A DNA stretch of 34,379 nt from Lachnospiraceae bacterium (GTDB taxonomy: Bacteria; Bacillota; Clostridia; Lachnospirales; Lachnospiraceae): NCBI GenBank assembly GCA_017521605.1, contig JAFXCD010000029.1, forward strand, positions 1-34,379. Direction: 5' to 3'. The position numbers were made by a program, and so were the translations under genes. The notes under the pieces are model-generated. The model had not been told where the DNA came from and did not search any database. It saw only the letters and a list, made by a program, of their open reading frames with translations. This document shows positions 1 to 6,972 of the stretch, in pieces (position 1 is the stretch's first letter; each line of letters begins with the position of its first letter).

Positions 1-2
1 AT

Positions 3-215
3 TTGCGAATAGCACCGGAAGTGTATATGCGGATAGTGCAAAATAGGAAAGCGTCCGAAAAACATTACAGACGAATTGAAGAGTACACACCTAAAACCGG
101 AATAGTGAGACTTTTACATTTGACAGAGAAGCAATATAATAATATTTATATGGTAGCAGGTGAACCAGATTATCAAGAAAAAGTAGTTGGTACAAACAGT
201 CATATTATGTTATAA
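3..215 (+). CDS. cas2: CRISPR-associated endonuclease Cas2, C-terminal part
   Basis: Partial gene running in from the left edge; 70 codons, stop TAA at 213. Cas2 is the dimer that bridges two Cas1 dimers in the spacer-integration complex. The diagnostic features are the VYMRIV strand, the long helix with ASEKHYRRIEE, the stretch GIVRLLHLTEKQY (the VxxLTVTEKQ motif of type II Cas2) and a short tail ending HIML. The N-terminal 28 residues are at the opposite end of the window (34294-34379). If about 5 nt are missing at the join, the assembled protein would be 101 residues, the normal size. A leader and a CRISPR-like repeat follow directly, as expected for a cas1-cas2-array order. The TTG at 3 is an internal codon and not a start. 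Confidence 0.85.
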   Translation: MRIAPEVYMRIVQNRKASEKHYRRIEEYTPKTGIVRLLHLTEKQYNNIYMVAGEPDYQEKVVGTNSHIML

Positions 216-281
216 TGAGACTTGTAACAGACTAATTATCTATATTGGGGGAGTTAATAAAACTTTTTACTAAATATAGTG
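216..281 (+). promoter_or_regulatory. Putative CRISPR leader
   Basis: A 66-bp AT-rich stretch between the cas2 stop codon and the first repeat. Its place next to cas2 and the first repeat is where a type II leader lies; no internal motif proves it. If correct, the repeat at 282 is the leader-proximal one, so what follows it is the most recently gained part of the array. Confidence 0.5.
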
Positions 282-317
282 GTTGAATGACCCGCCAAAA
301 ATGGTGCATCGTTCAAC
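282..317 (+). CRISPR. CRISPR-like 36-bp repeat, copy 1
   Basis: First of three identical 36-bp copies. The sequence is almost a full palindrome: outer arms GTTGAATGA and TCGTTCAAC pair over 9 bp with one G-U; a 2x2 internal loop follows; then CGCCA pairs with TGGTG around an AAAA loop. Length, terminal GTTG/CAAC and position behind cas2 and a leader fit a CRISPR repeat. No 30-bp spacer follows; the next copy is 1,294 bp away. Confidence 0.75.
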
Positions 318-722
318 AAAGTAGTTTCAATATTGTTAAAAAAATTTCATAATCGTGCCCCATTTTTTATAGCTCATTCATTAGGTATAGAAGTGACATT
401 TTTGGATTTCAATCAACACATCTCTGCTTTTTCAGAAAGAAAAGACCATTTTGACAGAGGGCGTATTTATATTAACCGTAACCTTGGTCATTATATGCAG
501 AAGCTACTCTGTGCCCACGAGCTAGGGCATATGTTACTTCATGATGTGTGTGAAACAACTTTTTTTGATGCTGATATTGAGCCCCAAAAAGAATATGAAG
601 CGAACTATTTTACAGCAATGTTGTTGCCACAACTTATCAACAATGAAGACATTTGGGATTATTCAATGGAAGCTTTCAATGCATATATAGCATCTCGTGT
701 TTATTTTGCTTCGAAAACATAA
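318..722 (+). CDS. ImmA/IrrE-family metallopeptidase, 5'-truncated
   Basis: Zinc metallopeptidase of the ImmA/IrrE type (COG2856, DUF955), usually found in phages, ICEs and toxin-antitoxin loci where it cleaves an XRE-type repressor. Seen: the family's N-terminal stretch with NRAPFFIAHSLGIEV, the zinc-binding AHELGHMLLH (HExxH) near residue 70, and the following EYEANYFTAMLL with the third ligand region. The frame is open straight through the upstream repeat (from 291), so no native start is present. The homology begins within ~10 residues of the repeat edge, meaning that the start codon and first residues are lost at the junction. A TTG at 333 could act as a substitute start. The C-terminus is short and ends without an extra domain. 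The lipoprotein gene follows after 23 bp. The partner XRE repressor is not in the window. Confidence 0.75.
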   Translation, partial: KVVSILLKKFHNRAPFFIAHSLGIEVTFLDFNQHISAFSERKDHFDRGRIYINRNLGHYMQKLLCAHELGHMLLHDVCETTFFDADIEPQKEYEANYFTAMLLPQLINNEDIWDYSMEAFNAYIASRVYFASKT

Positions 723-745
723 AGAAACCGCAAAGGAGAATTGAA

Positions 746-1567
746 ATGAGAAGAAAAGCCACCTTATTAATAGTTTTGCTTTTACTTTTAACCTCATGCA
801 GTTATGATGTTAATACTGAATCCCCCAAAAAAGTTGCTTCCATAACAACAGACCAATCAACACCAGCACCCTCAACTGAAAACACTCAAACCGAAGAACT
901 GATTGTTGTATGCGATAAAGAAATCCTTTTTATGAACATCCCTTGGGGAACTAGTTTTACCAAAGTAGACGAGATGCATGGAGAGTTAGAATTGTGGGGA
1001 TTAAGTGGAGACAGTTACAAAACCTACTCTGTAGATGATATTATATTGGGGGAATATGAAGGGATTGATTTTGAATACGATGACATCAATATAATTGGTA
1101 ATTGCTTTAACAGTGAGGTAGAAGTTGCTGGTTATACAACGCAAAAAGTTGCACTATATTTTGCTTACAATATTGTAGATGGCACATTACCTAAAACAGA
1201 AAATGAAAGTTCTTTATATGGTGGACAATATATATTTGATACAGAGAATTTAGATGGTATGTATTCAGACTTAAAAGATAAACTCACTTCATTATATGGC
1301 GAGCCTAGCAAAACAACACAAAGAACTGACTATCTTGACATTAGTTACACATACACTTGGTGGTATGGTTTGAATAATACTGTTGTTGTATTGAAATCAC
1401 AGGATGCCTCAAATGACACTACCGATTTATTTGACGATGAAATCACAATATCCTATGCGTGGATGAATGGTGATGAATTGTTACAAAACGCAAGCGACTG
1501 CTTAAAACAAAACGCATTAAATGAAGAGGAAAGCAATTATGGTTCCAACAATACATCTGGACTATAA
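746..1567 (+). CDS. Putative secreted lipoprotein of unknown function
   Basis: A 273-residue protein. The start ATG at 746 is preceded by AAGGAG at a good distance. The N-terminus has two basic residues, a run of leucines and isoleucines and a lipobox LLTSC, so it should be exported and lipid-anchored at Cys ~18. A serine/threonine/proline-rich linker follows, up to about residue 50. The remainder is a globular, acidic region with repeated aromatic residues (for example the TYTWWYG stretch) that I do not match to a named family. It lies 23 bp behind the peptidase gene and ends at a perfect 13-bp hairpin, so the two probably form one unit of the mobile element from which this segment comes. 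Confidence 0.7.
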   Translation: MRRKATLLIVLLLLLTSCSYDVNTESPKKVASITTDQSTPAPSTENTQTEELIVVCDKEILFMNIPWGTSFTKVDEMHGELELWGLSGDSYKTYSVDDIILGEYEGIDFEYDDINIIGNCFNSEVEVAGYTTQKVALYFAYNIVDGTLPKTENESSLYGGQYIFDTENLDGMYSDLKDKLTSLYGEPSKTTQRTDYLDISYTYTWWYGLNNTVVVLKSQDASNDTTDLFDDEITISYAWMNGDELLQNASDCLKQNALNEEESNYGSNNTSGL

Positions 1568-1571
1568 AACT

Positions 1572-1610
1572 AGAACTGCCCAGCAACTTTTTTCATAGCT
1601 GGGCAGTTCT
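1572..1610 (+). terminator. Terminator hairpin cut off before its U-run
   Basis: Perfect 13-bp stem AGAACTGCCCAGC / GCTGGGCAGTTCT with a 13-nt loop, 5 bp behind the lipoprotein stop codon. An intrinsic terminator would continue with a T-run, but the base after the stem is the first base of the second 36-bp repeat. The U-run appears to have been lost at the junction. Confidence 0.65.
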
Positions 1611-1646
1611 GTTGAATGACCCGCCAAAAATGGTGCATCGTTCAAC
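1611..1646 (+). CRISPR. CRISPR-like 36-bp repeat, copy 2
   Basis: Identical in all 36 positions to copies 1 and 3. It abuts a terminator stem on the left and the middle of an ATPase gene on the right. The distance to copy 1 is 1,294 bp and to copy 3 is 1,381 bp. Confidence 0.75.
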
Positions 1647-2405
1647 GGTGGTTGGCCGGGGAATCTGGATATCCCTATGGGGCAGGCAGAACTGCTTCCG
1701 GGGGAGTATTTAAATGCTGTGATAGATGATGATGTATTCCGGATAGATGGTGTAAAACGCGATACAAGGAAAATTAGATTGCTGTTAAAGTCTCTTGCAA
1801 GAAATGAGAGTACGACTGCAACGAATAAAAAGCTGAAAAACGATATTAAAGAAATTGATGACGAAGATATCAATATTGATACCGTAGCGGAGTATTTGGA
1901 TATATTTAACCGGCTGTTTCTTACAGAAAATCAGCCACCGTTTGCAACGCGAATACGTTCTTCGGTACGTGTAAAACAGGTGGAAAAACGACATTTTGTT
2001 GATCCGTCGCTCCCCTGTGCCGTTTTGGACGTGAATTCCGAACGATTGATAGGGGATTTAGAAACGGCGGGATTTTTGTTTGAAGCATTATGTGAAAGAG
2101 ATTTGCGGATTTATGCCGAGGCTTGTGATGCTGCACTGTACCACTATCAAGACTACGCGGGTAAGGAAATAGACGCAGTGGTAGAGTTTAAAAACGGTGA
2201 CTGGATTGCCTTTGAAATCAAACTTGGTGCAAATCAGATAGATGCGGCAGCGGAAAATTTGCTTGAGATTCGCGACGCTGTTGCGGAAGAAGCAGGAGGT
2301 ATGTTGCCGAAGGCACTGTGCGTTATCTGCGGAATGTCGAATGCAGTATATCAACGCCCGGACGGTGTTTATGTGGTACCGATTACGGCATTAAAATCGC
2401 AGTAG
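1647..2405 (+). CDS. DUF4143-type ATPase, C-terminal part only
   Basis: C-terminal 252 residues of an AAA-type ATPase with the DUF4143 (restriction-endonuclease-like) domain. The full family has about 400 residues with an N-terminal Walker A/B ATPase domain; here everything before GGWPG is missing. Seen: GGWPG at the junction (the family's RGGWP motif), DDDVFRIDGVKRDTRK, FVDPSLPCAVL, FLFEALCERDLRIY, and a nuclease-like end with EIDAVVEFKNGDWIAFEIKLG (a D-E-K arrangement). The frame continues open into the repeat, and no convincing start codon or ribosome site is present, so the gene is broken at 1646/1647. An ATG at 1677 has no Shine-Dalgarno. Cellular role is not established; these genes are common in accessory regions. 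Confidence 0.75.
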   Translation, partial: GGWPGNLDIPMGQAELLPGEYLNAVIDDDVFRIDGVKRDTRKIRLLLKSLARNESTTATNKKLKNDIKEIDDEDINIDTVAEYLDIFNRLFLTENQPPFATRIRSSVRVKQVEKRHFVDPSLPCAVLDVNSERLIGDLETAGFLFEALCERDLRIYAEACDAALYHYQDYAGKEIDAVVEFKNGDWIAFEIKLGANQIDAAAENLLEIRDAVAEEAGGMLPKALCVICGMSNAVYQRPDGVYVVPITALKSQ

Positions 2406-2427
2406 GGAATAAGCAAGGAGGGGGACT

Positions 2428-3036
2428 GTGAAAAAGTTTATTATTTCAGTGAGTATAGCGTTGCTTGCGGTTGTGGGCGTTGCTGGGTACCTGCGGTGGA
2501 GTGAGGTCCACACGCATTATCAGGCGGAGCCTCCGGTAAGCTATGTGACCGAGGCGGACGGAGTAACGCTTGCAGAGGGAGAAAACTGGATCCCGTGGCG
2601 GGTAGACGTGATTACGTCAAATCAGTATTATCGGAAGGATGGAGAACGGAAGTTAAACGGTACGGAGTTGGAGACATTGTATTACGCATATCAGGAGTCC
2701 TGGGATGCGTTTGTTGAGACGGCTCATGCAAAGGAGTTAAAACGCTATGAACGGCAGCATTCCGTAGGTGGCGGCATATTTCACTCCTTTAACGACATCT
2801 TTTGCGTGGTGGAGCAGAACTATGCCGGGTTGCAGCCGGAGGTAGAGGCTGTGTCGCAGATTGTAAAGGAGAACGGAAAAAGCAAGGTGACGCTTTATAT
2901 TTCCTACACGGGAGAAGGAGTGGAGGATGAGAGGGTGACCTATTATTATTTTGTGAAGCTTCCGGAGGGACTTCCGCGGGTAGAGGAGATTGTCATTTCC
3001 ACGGACCGGTCAGACAGGGAGAATGAAGTTGAATGA
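2428..3036 (+). CDS. Membrane-anchored or secreted protein, 3' end replaced by repeat
   Basis: The 202-residue frame starts at GTG 2428 behind a strong AAGGAGGGGG site, 22 bp after the ATPase. Residues 5-21 form one hydrophobic segment (signal anchor or signal peptide without a lipobox), followed by an extracellular region with no family I recognise. The last codons GTT GAA TGA lie inside the third 36-bp repeat: the stop codon is supplied by the repeat, so the native C-terminus has been cut and the last three codons are foreign. The body is rich in G/C-ending codons compared with the AT-rich ImmA-lipoprotein segment, suggesting that the two segments have different sources. Confidence 0.6.
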   Translation: MKKFIISVSIALLAVVGVAGYLRWSEVHTHYQAEPPVSYVTEADGVTLAEGENWIPWRVDVITSNQYYRKDGERKLNGTELETLYYAYQESWDAFVETAHAKELKRYERQHSVGGGIFHSFNDIFCVVEQNYAGLQPEVEAVSQIVKENGKSKVTLYISYTGEGVEDERVTYYYFVKLPEGLPRVEEIVISTDRSDRENEVE

Positions 3037-3063
3037 CCCGCCAAAAATGGTGCATCGTTCAAC
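3028..3063 (+). CRISPR. CRISPR-like 36-bp repeat, copy 3
   Basis: Third identical copy. Its first nine bases form the last three codons of the gene to its left. No further copy is found to the right in this window, so the remaining side leads into a mobile-element remnant and then into recQ. Confidence 0.75.
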
Positions 3064-3068
3064 CAAAT

Positions 3069-3208
3069 TATACCCTCTACCAGCTAATCAAAGAGCTTTA
3101 CTTCTGTGATGACACGGGCACAGAAACAAAGCTCTTTTTGTCTGCTTCAAAACCGGCGACCAGAATCCTAGTCCCCGACTTTTCGCAGACCCGCAGATAG
3201 AGGGTATA
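3069..3208. repeat. 140-bp element bounded by perfect 11-bp inverted repeats
   Basis: TATACCCTCTA at 3069-3079 and TAGAGGGTATA at 3198-3208 are exact inverted copies. Between them lies the strong hairpin at 3090-3139. The left arm begins 6 bp after the third CRISPR-like repeat. It could be part of an ICE end, a transfer origin or a long-stem RNA; no gene is present. Confidence 0.6.
3090..3139 (+). terminator. Strong two-stage hairpin with U-run
   Basis: Outer stem AAAGAGCTTT / AAAGCTCTTT (10 bp, perfect), a symmetric AC/AC internal loop, inner stem TTCTGTG / CACAGAA (7 bp, perfect) and a 10-nt loop, followed by TTT before G. It fits an intrinsic terminator in plus orientation or a structured RNA. 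No intact gene ends just before it, because the upstream side is the CRISPR-like repeat. Confidence 0.6.
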
Positions 3209-3390
3209 ACACACTAGACTTTGCAAGCAAAATCCGTGTGCCAAAGAGGGGCGTTGCCCCCTTTGGATTCCCCCATCATTTCAGTTTCTCGGATACGAAA
3301 CCGACCTTACCGTTTTTGTATCCTTGCCCCGGAAATCAAAAAAGCACCGTCGCCATCTTCATAGGTGATGTTGACCGTGCTTCTTTATTT
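3209..3390. other. Non-coding mobile-element remnant
   Basis: About 180 bp with no supported gene. It contains a GC-rich hairpin at about 3242-3263 (AAAGAGGGGC / GCCCCCTTT). Such hairpins are common near mobilisation genes of Firmicute conjugative elements; this is recalled resemblance, and no relaxase gene is present here. Confidence 0.35.
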
Positions 3391-3580
3391 TTATCCCAAA
3401 GTTGTTTTCTTGCAATACTGCGTAAGCGTGGGTTGTAGTGTAATATCTTTAACTGTGGGAACCTCCTCTCTCCCACTTTGCTACACTTTGCGCTGTAATT
3501 CCCAAATACTCTGCCACATCCTCCTGTATCAGATTCTTCATTATACGATACTCTTTTAGATTTTCCGATATCTTTAACAT
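3391..3580 (-). pseudogene. Small XRE-family regulator, frameshifted
   Basis: Starts at ATG 3580 behind an excellent site (TAAGGAGGGCAAT). The first frame reads 43 residues with a clear Cro/C1 helix-turn-helix (LIQEDVAEYLGITAQSVAKWERGG) and stops at 3449. The continuation expected for this family (P-T-V-K-D-I-T-L and on to a stop at 3391) is present in another frame, so an insertion or deletion of 1-2 bases near 3460 has split the gene. Regulators of this size are typical ICE or phage control genes. A promoter is visible upstream (3611-3638). A genuine 43-residue product is possible but would lack the usual C-terminal half. Confidence 0.55.
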
Positions 3581-3610
3581 ATTGCCCTCCTTATGATTGT
3601 TTCTAATAAA

Positions 3611-3638
3611 ATCATAGCACGAGCACTGCCTATTTCAA
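3611..3638 (-). promoter_or_regulatory. Sigma-A promoter for the small XRE gene
   Basis: On the minus strand TTGAAA, 16 bp, TATGAT, about 31 bp ahead of the XRE start codon. An imperfect inverted repeat around GTTGAAC/CTCAAC lies just upstream (about 3648-3664) and could be an operator. Confidence 0.5.
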
Positions 3639-3680
3639 TGGCGTGGTAGTTGTGTTGAACTCAACTATATTTTTCCAGGT

Positions 3681-5423
3681 TTATAAATGTTGCAAAATAA
3701 CCTCCTCAAAATCTTCCCCATACCTCTGGTATTTATTTTCGCCTACACCGCTTATCTGAAGCATCTCCTGCTTATTCGTAGGACATTTCACACTCATCTC
3801 CAGCAATGTCTTATCAGTAAATATCATATAAGGTGGCAGGGATACGGCTTTTGCAATACGAAGTCGAAGAGCTTTTAACTGCTTAAAGAGCTCCTGCTGC
3901 TTTTCTGTCAGTTGCTCCACACTAAATGTTTCACTGCCGGCACCACGCTTGTTAACGGCACTTTCCCCATATACGCCTGTACCATAAGCACTCTGTTTGC
4001 CGGCACCTTTTCCTCCGCCTATATTGGGACCTATTCCTCTTCCGGCACCCATTTTCTCATACTTGGCACCGAAATAAACAATATCCTTTTTTTCATCATA
4101 CACCACACCTGTATATCCGTTGCTCTCATAGGCATCGTACTCATCCCAGAAATCCTTATAACCATAGGTATCGTACTCCTGACGCTCGGAAGCATTCACA
4201 CAGACGGAACAATTCCCACAATACTTCCCCGAAATATCCTGCCAGCGTGAGGTACCAAAATACCGCAAAATATATTCCCTCAAGCAATAATTGGTCTTAC
4301 AATACCCAGCCATGGCCCACAAACGTTCCCTATCGTTCTTTAACACCAATTCTGCCTGTTCTTCCGTCAGTTCACTATTTTCCCCACGATTTTCAATTAG
4401 ATATTTATTGATATGTACATCCTGTGGGGAATAGAGTATGACACACTCTGCAGACATACCGTCACGGCCGGCGCGCCCTGCTTCCTGATAATAGTTTTCC
4501 AAGCTCTGAGGCATATTGTAATGCACCACATACCGCACATTGGACTTATCAATCCCCATACCAAAAGCGTTGGTAGCTACCACGATAGGCTTTCGATCAT
4601 AAATAAAGTCCTCCTGATTTTCTTTTCGTTCCTGAGGTGACAATCCTGCGTGGTACCGTGTTACAGGCAATCCACGTGATTCCAGAAATTCACAGACCTT
4701 TTCCACATTTTTCCGAGTGGCACAGTAGATGATACCGCTTTCCTCCAAATGGTTCTGTAAGTAGTGTAAAAGCTGGTCATCCTTATTCTTGCCGGTACGT
4801 ACTTCAAAGAATAGATTCTCCCTATCAAAACCGGTAACCAATACCTTTGGATTCTGTAAACACAAAATCTCCAAAATATCTTTCCTTACCACAGTCGTAG
4901 CCGTAGCTGTAAATGCACTGACAATGGGGCGTACAGGCAATCTGTCTATAAATTGTAGTATTTTCAAGTAACTGGGGCGGAAATCCTGTCCCCATTGAGA
5001 AATACAATGGGCCTCATCAATGGTTACCATACTGATATCTGCATTTAGAGCAAAATATAAAAATCTCTCGGTTTCCAGTCGTTCCGGTGCTACATATATA
5101 ATTTTATATTGCCCCATGGTAGCGTTTTGCAATGCCTTGGCAATCTGGTTCTCTGTCAGTGAACTATTGATATAAGCAGCATGTACACCAGCTTGATTCA
5201 GTGCTTTAACCTGATCCATCATCAAGGATATGAGAGGCGAAACCACAATGGTAATACCCCCCATACACAAAGCCGGTACTTGATAACAAATGGATTTACC
5301 TGCTCCTGTGGGCATGATACCCAGCACATCCCAACCTGCCAAAATACTATCTACCAGTTCTTCCTGTCCTTCCTTAAAACTTGTGTATCCAAAATACTGC
5401 TTTAGGACTTGATACTTTTCCAC
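3681..5423 (-). CDS. recQ: ATP-dependent DNA helicase RecQ
   Basis: 3'-5' SF2 DNA helicase acting in recombination and fork repair. In order: Walker A TGAGKS (about residues 39-44), DEAH box in IDEAHCISQWGQDFR (about 136), motif IV-VI region ending in YYQEAGRAGRDG, a zinc-binding set of four cysteines (CKTNYC and CGNCSVC, about 373-403), and an HRDC domain at the C-terminus (about 505-580). Between the zinc cluster and the HRDC is a ~90-residue glycine-rich, low-complexity linker in place of a clear winged-helix domain. Length (580) is normal for Firmicute RecQ. The start is GTG 5423, 6 bp behind AGGAGA. It stands alone: a terminator ends the upstream NlpC/P60 transcript just before it, and mobile-element DNA lies downstream. 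Confidence 0.93.
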   Translation of the reverse strand: MEKYQVLKQYFGYTSFKEGQEELVDSILAGWDVLGIMPTGAGKSICYQVPALCMGGITIVVSPLISLMMDQVKALNQAGVHAAYINSSLTENQIAKALQNATMGQYKIIYVAPERLETERFLYFALNADISMVTIDEAHCISQWGQDFRPSYLKILQFIDRLPVRPIVSAFTATATTVVRKDILEILCLQNPKVLVTGFDRENLFFEVRTGKNKDDQLLHYLQNHLEESGIIYCATRKNVEKVCEFLESRGLPVTRYHAGLSPQERKENQEDFIYDRKPIVVATNAFGMGIDKSNVRYVVHYNMPQSLENYYQEAGRAGRDGMSAECVILYSPQDVHINKYLIENRGENSELTEEQAELVLKNDRERLWAMAGYCKTNYCLREYILRYFGTSRWQDISGKYCGNCSVCVNASERQEYDTYGYKDFWDEYDAYESNGYTGVVYDEKKDIVYFGAKYEKMGAGRGIGPNIGGGKGAGKQSAYGTGVYGESAVNKRGAGSETFSVEQLTEKQQELFKQLKALRLRIAKAVSLPPYMIFTDKTLLEMSVKCPTNKQEMLQISGVGENKYQRYGEDFEEVILQHL

Positions 5424-5442
5424 ATCACTTCTCCTACAATCT

Positions 5443-5463
5443 AAAAAAATCCCCTACTCGGGG
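5443..5463 (-). terminator. Intrinsic terminator upstream of recQ
   Basis: On the minus strand CCCC-GAGTA-GGGG followed by ATTTTTTT. It sits 20 bp ahead of the recQ start, so it either ends the NlpC/P60 transcript or acts as an attenuator in the recQ leader. Confidence 0.6.
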
Positions 5464-5488
5464 CAACACATATGACCTATAGAAAACC

Positions 5489-5528
5489 GTATGAAAACGT
5501 CGAACCTAGTACCGCTACCTTTTCATAC
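5489..5528. repeat. Inverted repeat in the recQ upstream region
   Basis: GTATGAAAA and TTTTCATAC, 9-bp exact arms with 22 bp between them, in the 168-bp gap between the NlpC/P60 gene and recQ. With the terminator-like hairpin at 5443 it could form a leader-RNA switch for recQ. I do not recognise a known riboswitch class. Confidence 0.35.
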
Positions 5529-5591
5529 AATCAAGAGTGCGTTCTTATAGGATATTTATGTTGCTCCGAGAAAGGAGAATCTTTTTATCTC

Positions 5592-6794
5592 TTACTCTAC
5601 AATCCTTCTCACACCGATAATCTCTCGGTATGTGGCTTTATTTACCTTGATACCACCCTGCGGATATGGTTTGCTGCTGCTGGCATGAACGATATAGCCC
5701 CCACCAATATAGATACCTACATGCCCACTATACATAATCAAATCGCCCGGCTGAGCATTTGCATAGTCCACCGCTTTGCCGGAGCTTCTCTGGGCATAAG
5801 AGGTACGTGGCAGGCTATAACCAAATGCTTCATACACTCGATAGGTAAAGCCGGAACAATCCACACCATTGGTCAGACTGGTACCGCCATATACATACTT
5901 ATTGCCTACATATTGTAAACCATACTTGGCAATCTTCTTTCCAATTTCACTCCCGCCGGCATTATCCACAATCTGGGTATAGCTGGTGGTTTCATAGGTC
6001 TTGTTTAAAGCTTCCTGGCGTTTACGTTCTTCCTCCTGTCGACGCTTTTCGGCATCCTTCAGCTTCTTTAACTCCTTCTGCTCTGCCTGAAGAAGCTTTT
6101 GAGCCGCTTTGGCTTCCTTCTCCGCACTGGCTATCAAAGCATCATAATTATCCGACTGCGCCTTTAACTGCTTCATCAACTCGTCGCAATACTTTTTCTG
6201 ATCCTCCAGCTCCTTCTTCTGCGTCTGTAGGTCTTTTTTTTCAGCCTCCAATCTATCCCACAAATCATGTACCTGATTCTTAGCTGTTTCATATTTATCC
6301 AGCATGTGATTATTATAATCCAACACACTCTCCGTATAAGTCAGATTATTTAATATATCTCCAAAACTGCTACTTTTGATAATTTGGTTAAACCAGGAAG
6401 TCTTGCCGCCCTCATACATCATCTTAACCTGAACTTTCATAGCTTCACGCTGTTGTTCTTCCACATTTTTTGCAGCTTCATATTCCTGTTGTGTCTTCTT
6501 AATATCCTTTTCTTTCTGGGCAATTTCATCAGTCAGCATACCAATGCTTGTCATCATATTGATAATTTCTGCATTTAAATCATCCATCTGTTCCAAAAGG
6601 ATATCCTGTTCGCCTGCCAAGGCATCGATTTCATCATTAATCCCTTCGATGACTTCCTTTTGATGGTCAATGGATTCCTGCACCTCGTTAATTGTTCTGT
6701 CTGCATACACATCCATGGAAGGTACTGCCAGCATTCCCAGTACCAAAGTTCCACACAATATACAATTTATTAAACGCTTTGTCATAGCTTTCAT
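5592..6794 (-). CDS. Secreted NlpC/P60 peptidoglycan endopeptidase with coiled coil
   Basis: 400-residue cell-wall hydrolase cleaving peptide cross-links of peptidoglycan. N-terminal signal peptide (about residues 1-32, cut near VYA-D), then about 230 residues of charged coiled coil (CwlO/PcsB-like, heavy in Lys, Glu and Gln), then an NlpC/P60 domain from about residue 290. Catalytic Cys is in GVDCSGFTYRVYEAFG, catalytic His in GHVGIYIGG, and the third polar residue is in IVHASSS. Such proteins are usually held inactive until the coiled coil contacts FtsEX or another activator. Start ATG 6794 gives a proper signal peptide. On the minus strand, TTAAAT-17-TATGAT ahead of it is a possible promoter. 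It is separated from asnS upstream by a terminator. Confidence 0.9.
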   Translation of the reverse strand: MKAMTKRLINCILCGTLVLGMLAVPSMDVYADRTINEVQESIDHQKEVIEGINDEIDALAGEQDILLEQMDDLNAEIINMMTSIGMLTDEIAQKEKDIKKTQQEYEAAKNVEEQQREAMKVQVKMMYEGGKTSWFNQIIKSSSFGDILNNLTYTESVLDYNNHMLDKYETAKNQVHDLWDRLEAEKKDLQTQKKELEDQKKYCDELMKQLKAQSDNYDALIASAEKEAKAAQKLLQAEQKELKKLKDAEKRRQEEERKRQEALNKTYETTSYTQIVDNAGGSEIGKKIAKYGLQYVGNKYVYGGTSLTNGVDCSGFTYRVYEAFGYSLPRTSYAQRSSGKAVDYANAQPGDLIMYSGHVGIYIGGGYIVHASSSKPYPQGGIKVNKATYREIIGVRRIVE

Positions 6795-6920
6795 AATGAT
6801 TATCCTCTAAGTGTTATCTGTTCCCACAAATCCACTCCCCACATATATCTATCATACCACAACATGTAGATAAATTTAACCCCAAATATTGTAAAATATT
6901 CTTAATATTTGAACCAACTT

Positions 6921-6947
6921 AAAAGGGCTGACCCTTAAAGCCAGCCC
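6921..6947 (-). terminator. Terminator behind asnS
   Basis: On the minus strand GGGCTG...CAGCCC followed by TTTT, about 25 bp after the asnS stop codon. It ends the foldase-asnS transcript. Confidence 0.7.
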
Positions 6948-6972
6948 ATAGCAGTTCTCTATTCAGAATAGT

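Noticed and set aside
653-745. Upstream extension of the lipoprotein gene to 653
   Set aside because: It would overlap the peptidase gene and put 31 residues before a proper signal peptide; ATG 746 has AAGGAG in front.
282-3063. A normal CRISPR array with ~30-bp spacers
   Set aside because: Only three repeats, more than 1.2 kb apart; no further copies or short spacers on either strand.
3238-3559. Plus-strand open frames over the mobile-element remnant
   Set aside because: No ribosome site, biased toward Pro/Ser/Leu as in antisense frames, and one covers the hairpin and XRE remnant on the other strand.
216-3680. A cas9 gene or a tracrRNA anti-repeat
   Set aside because: No protein with RuvC/HNH motifs in the window, and no partial repeat complement outside the three copies was found by eye.
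5464-5591. ydaO or cyclic-di-GMP riboswitch
   Set aside because: NlpC/P60 genes often follow a ydaO switch, but this stretch is downstream of that gene and lacks the conserved motifs I know of both classes.
5472-5918. Plus-strand frame of 148 codons opposite the NlpC/P60 gene
   Set aside because: Antisense shadow of the catalytic domain and recQ leader; no family resemblance or Shine-Dalgarno.
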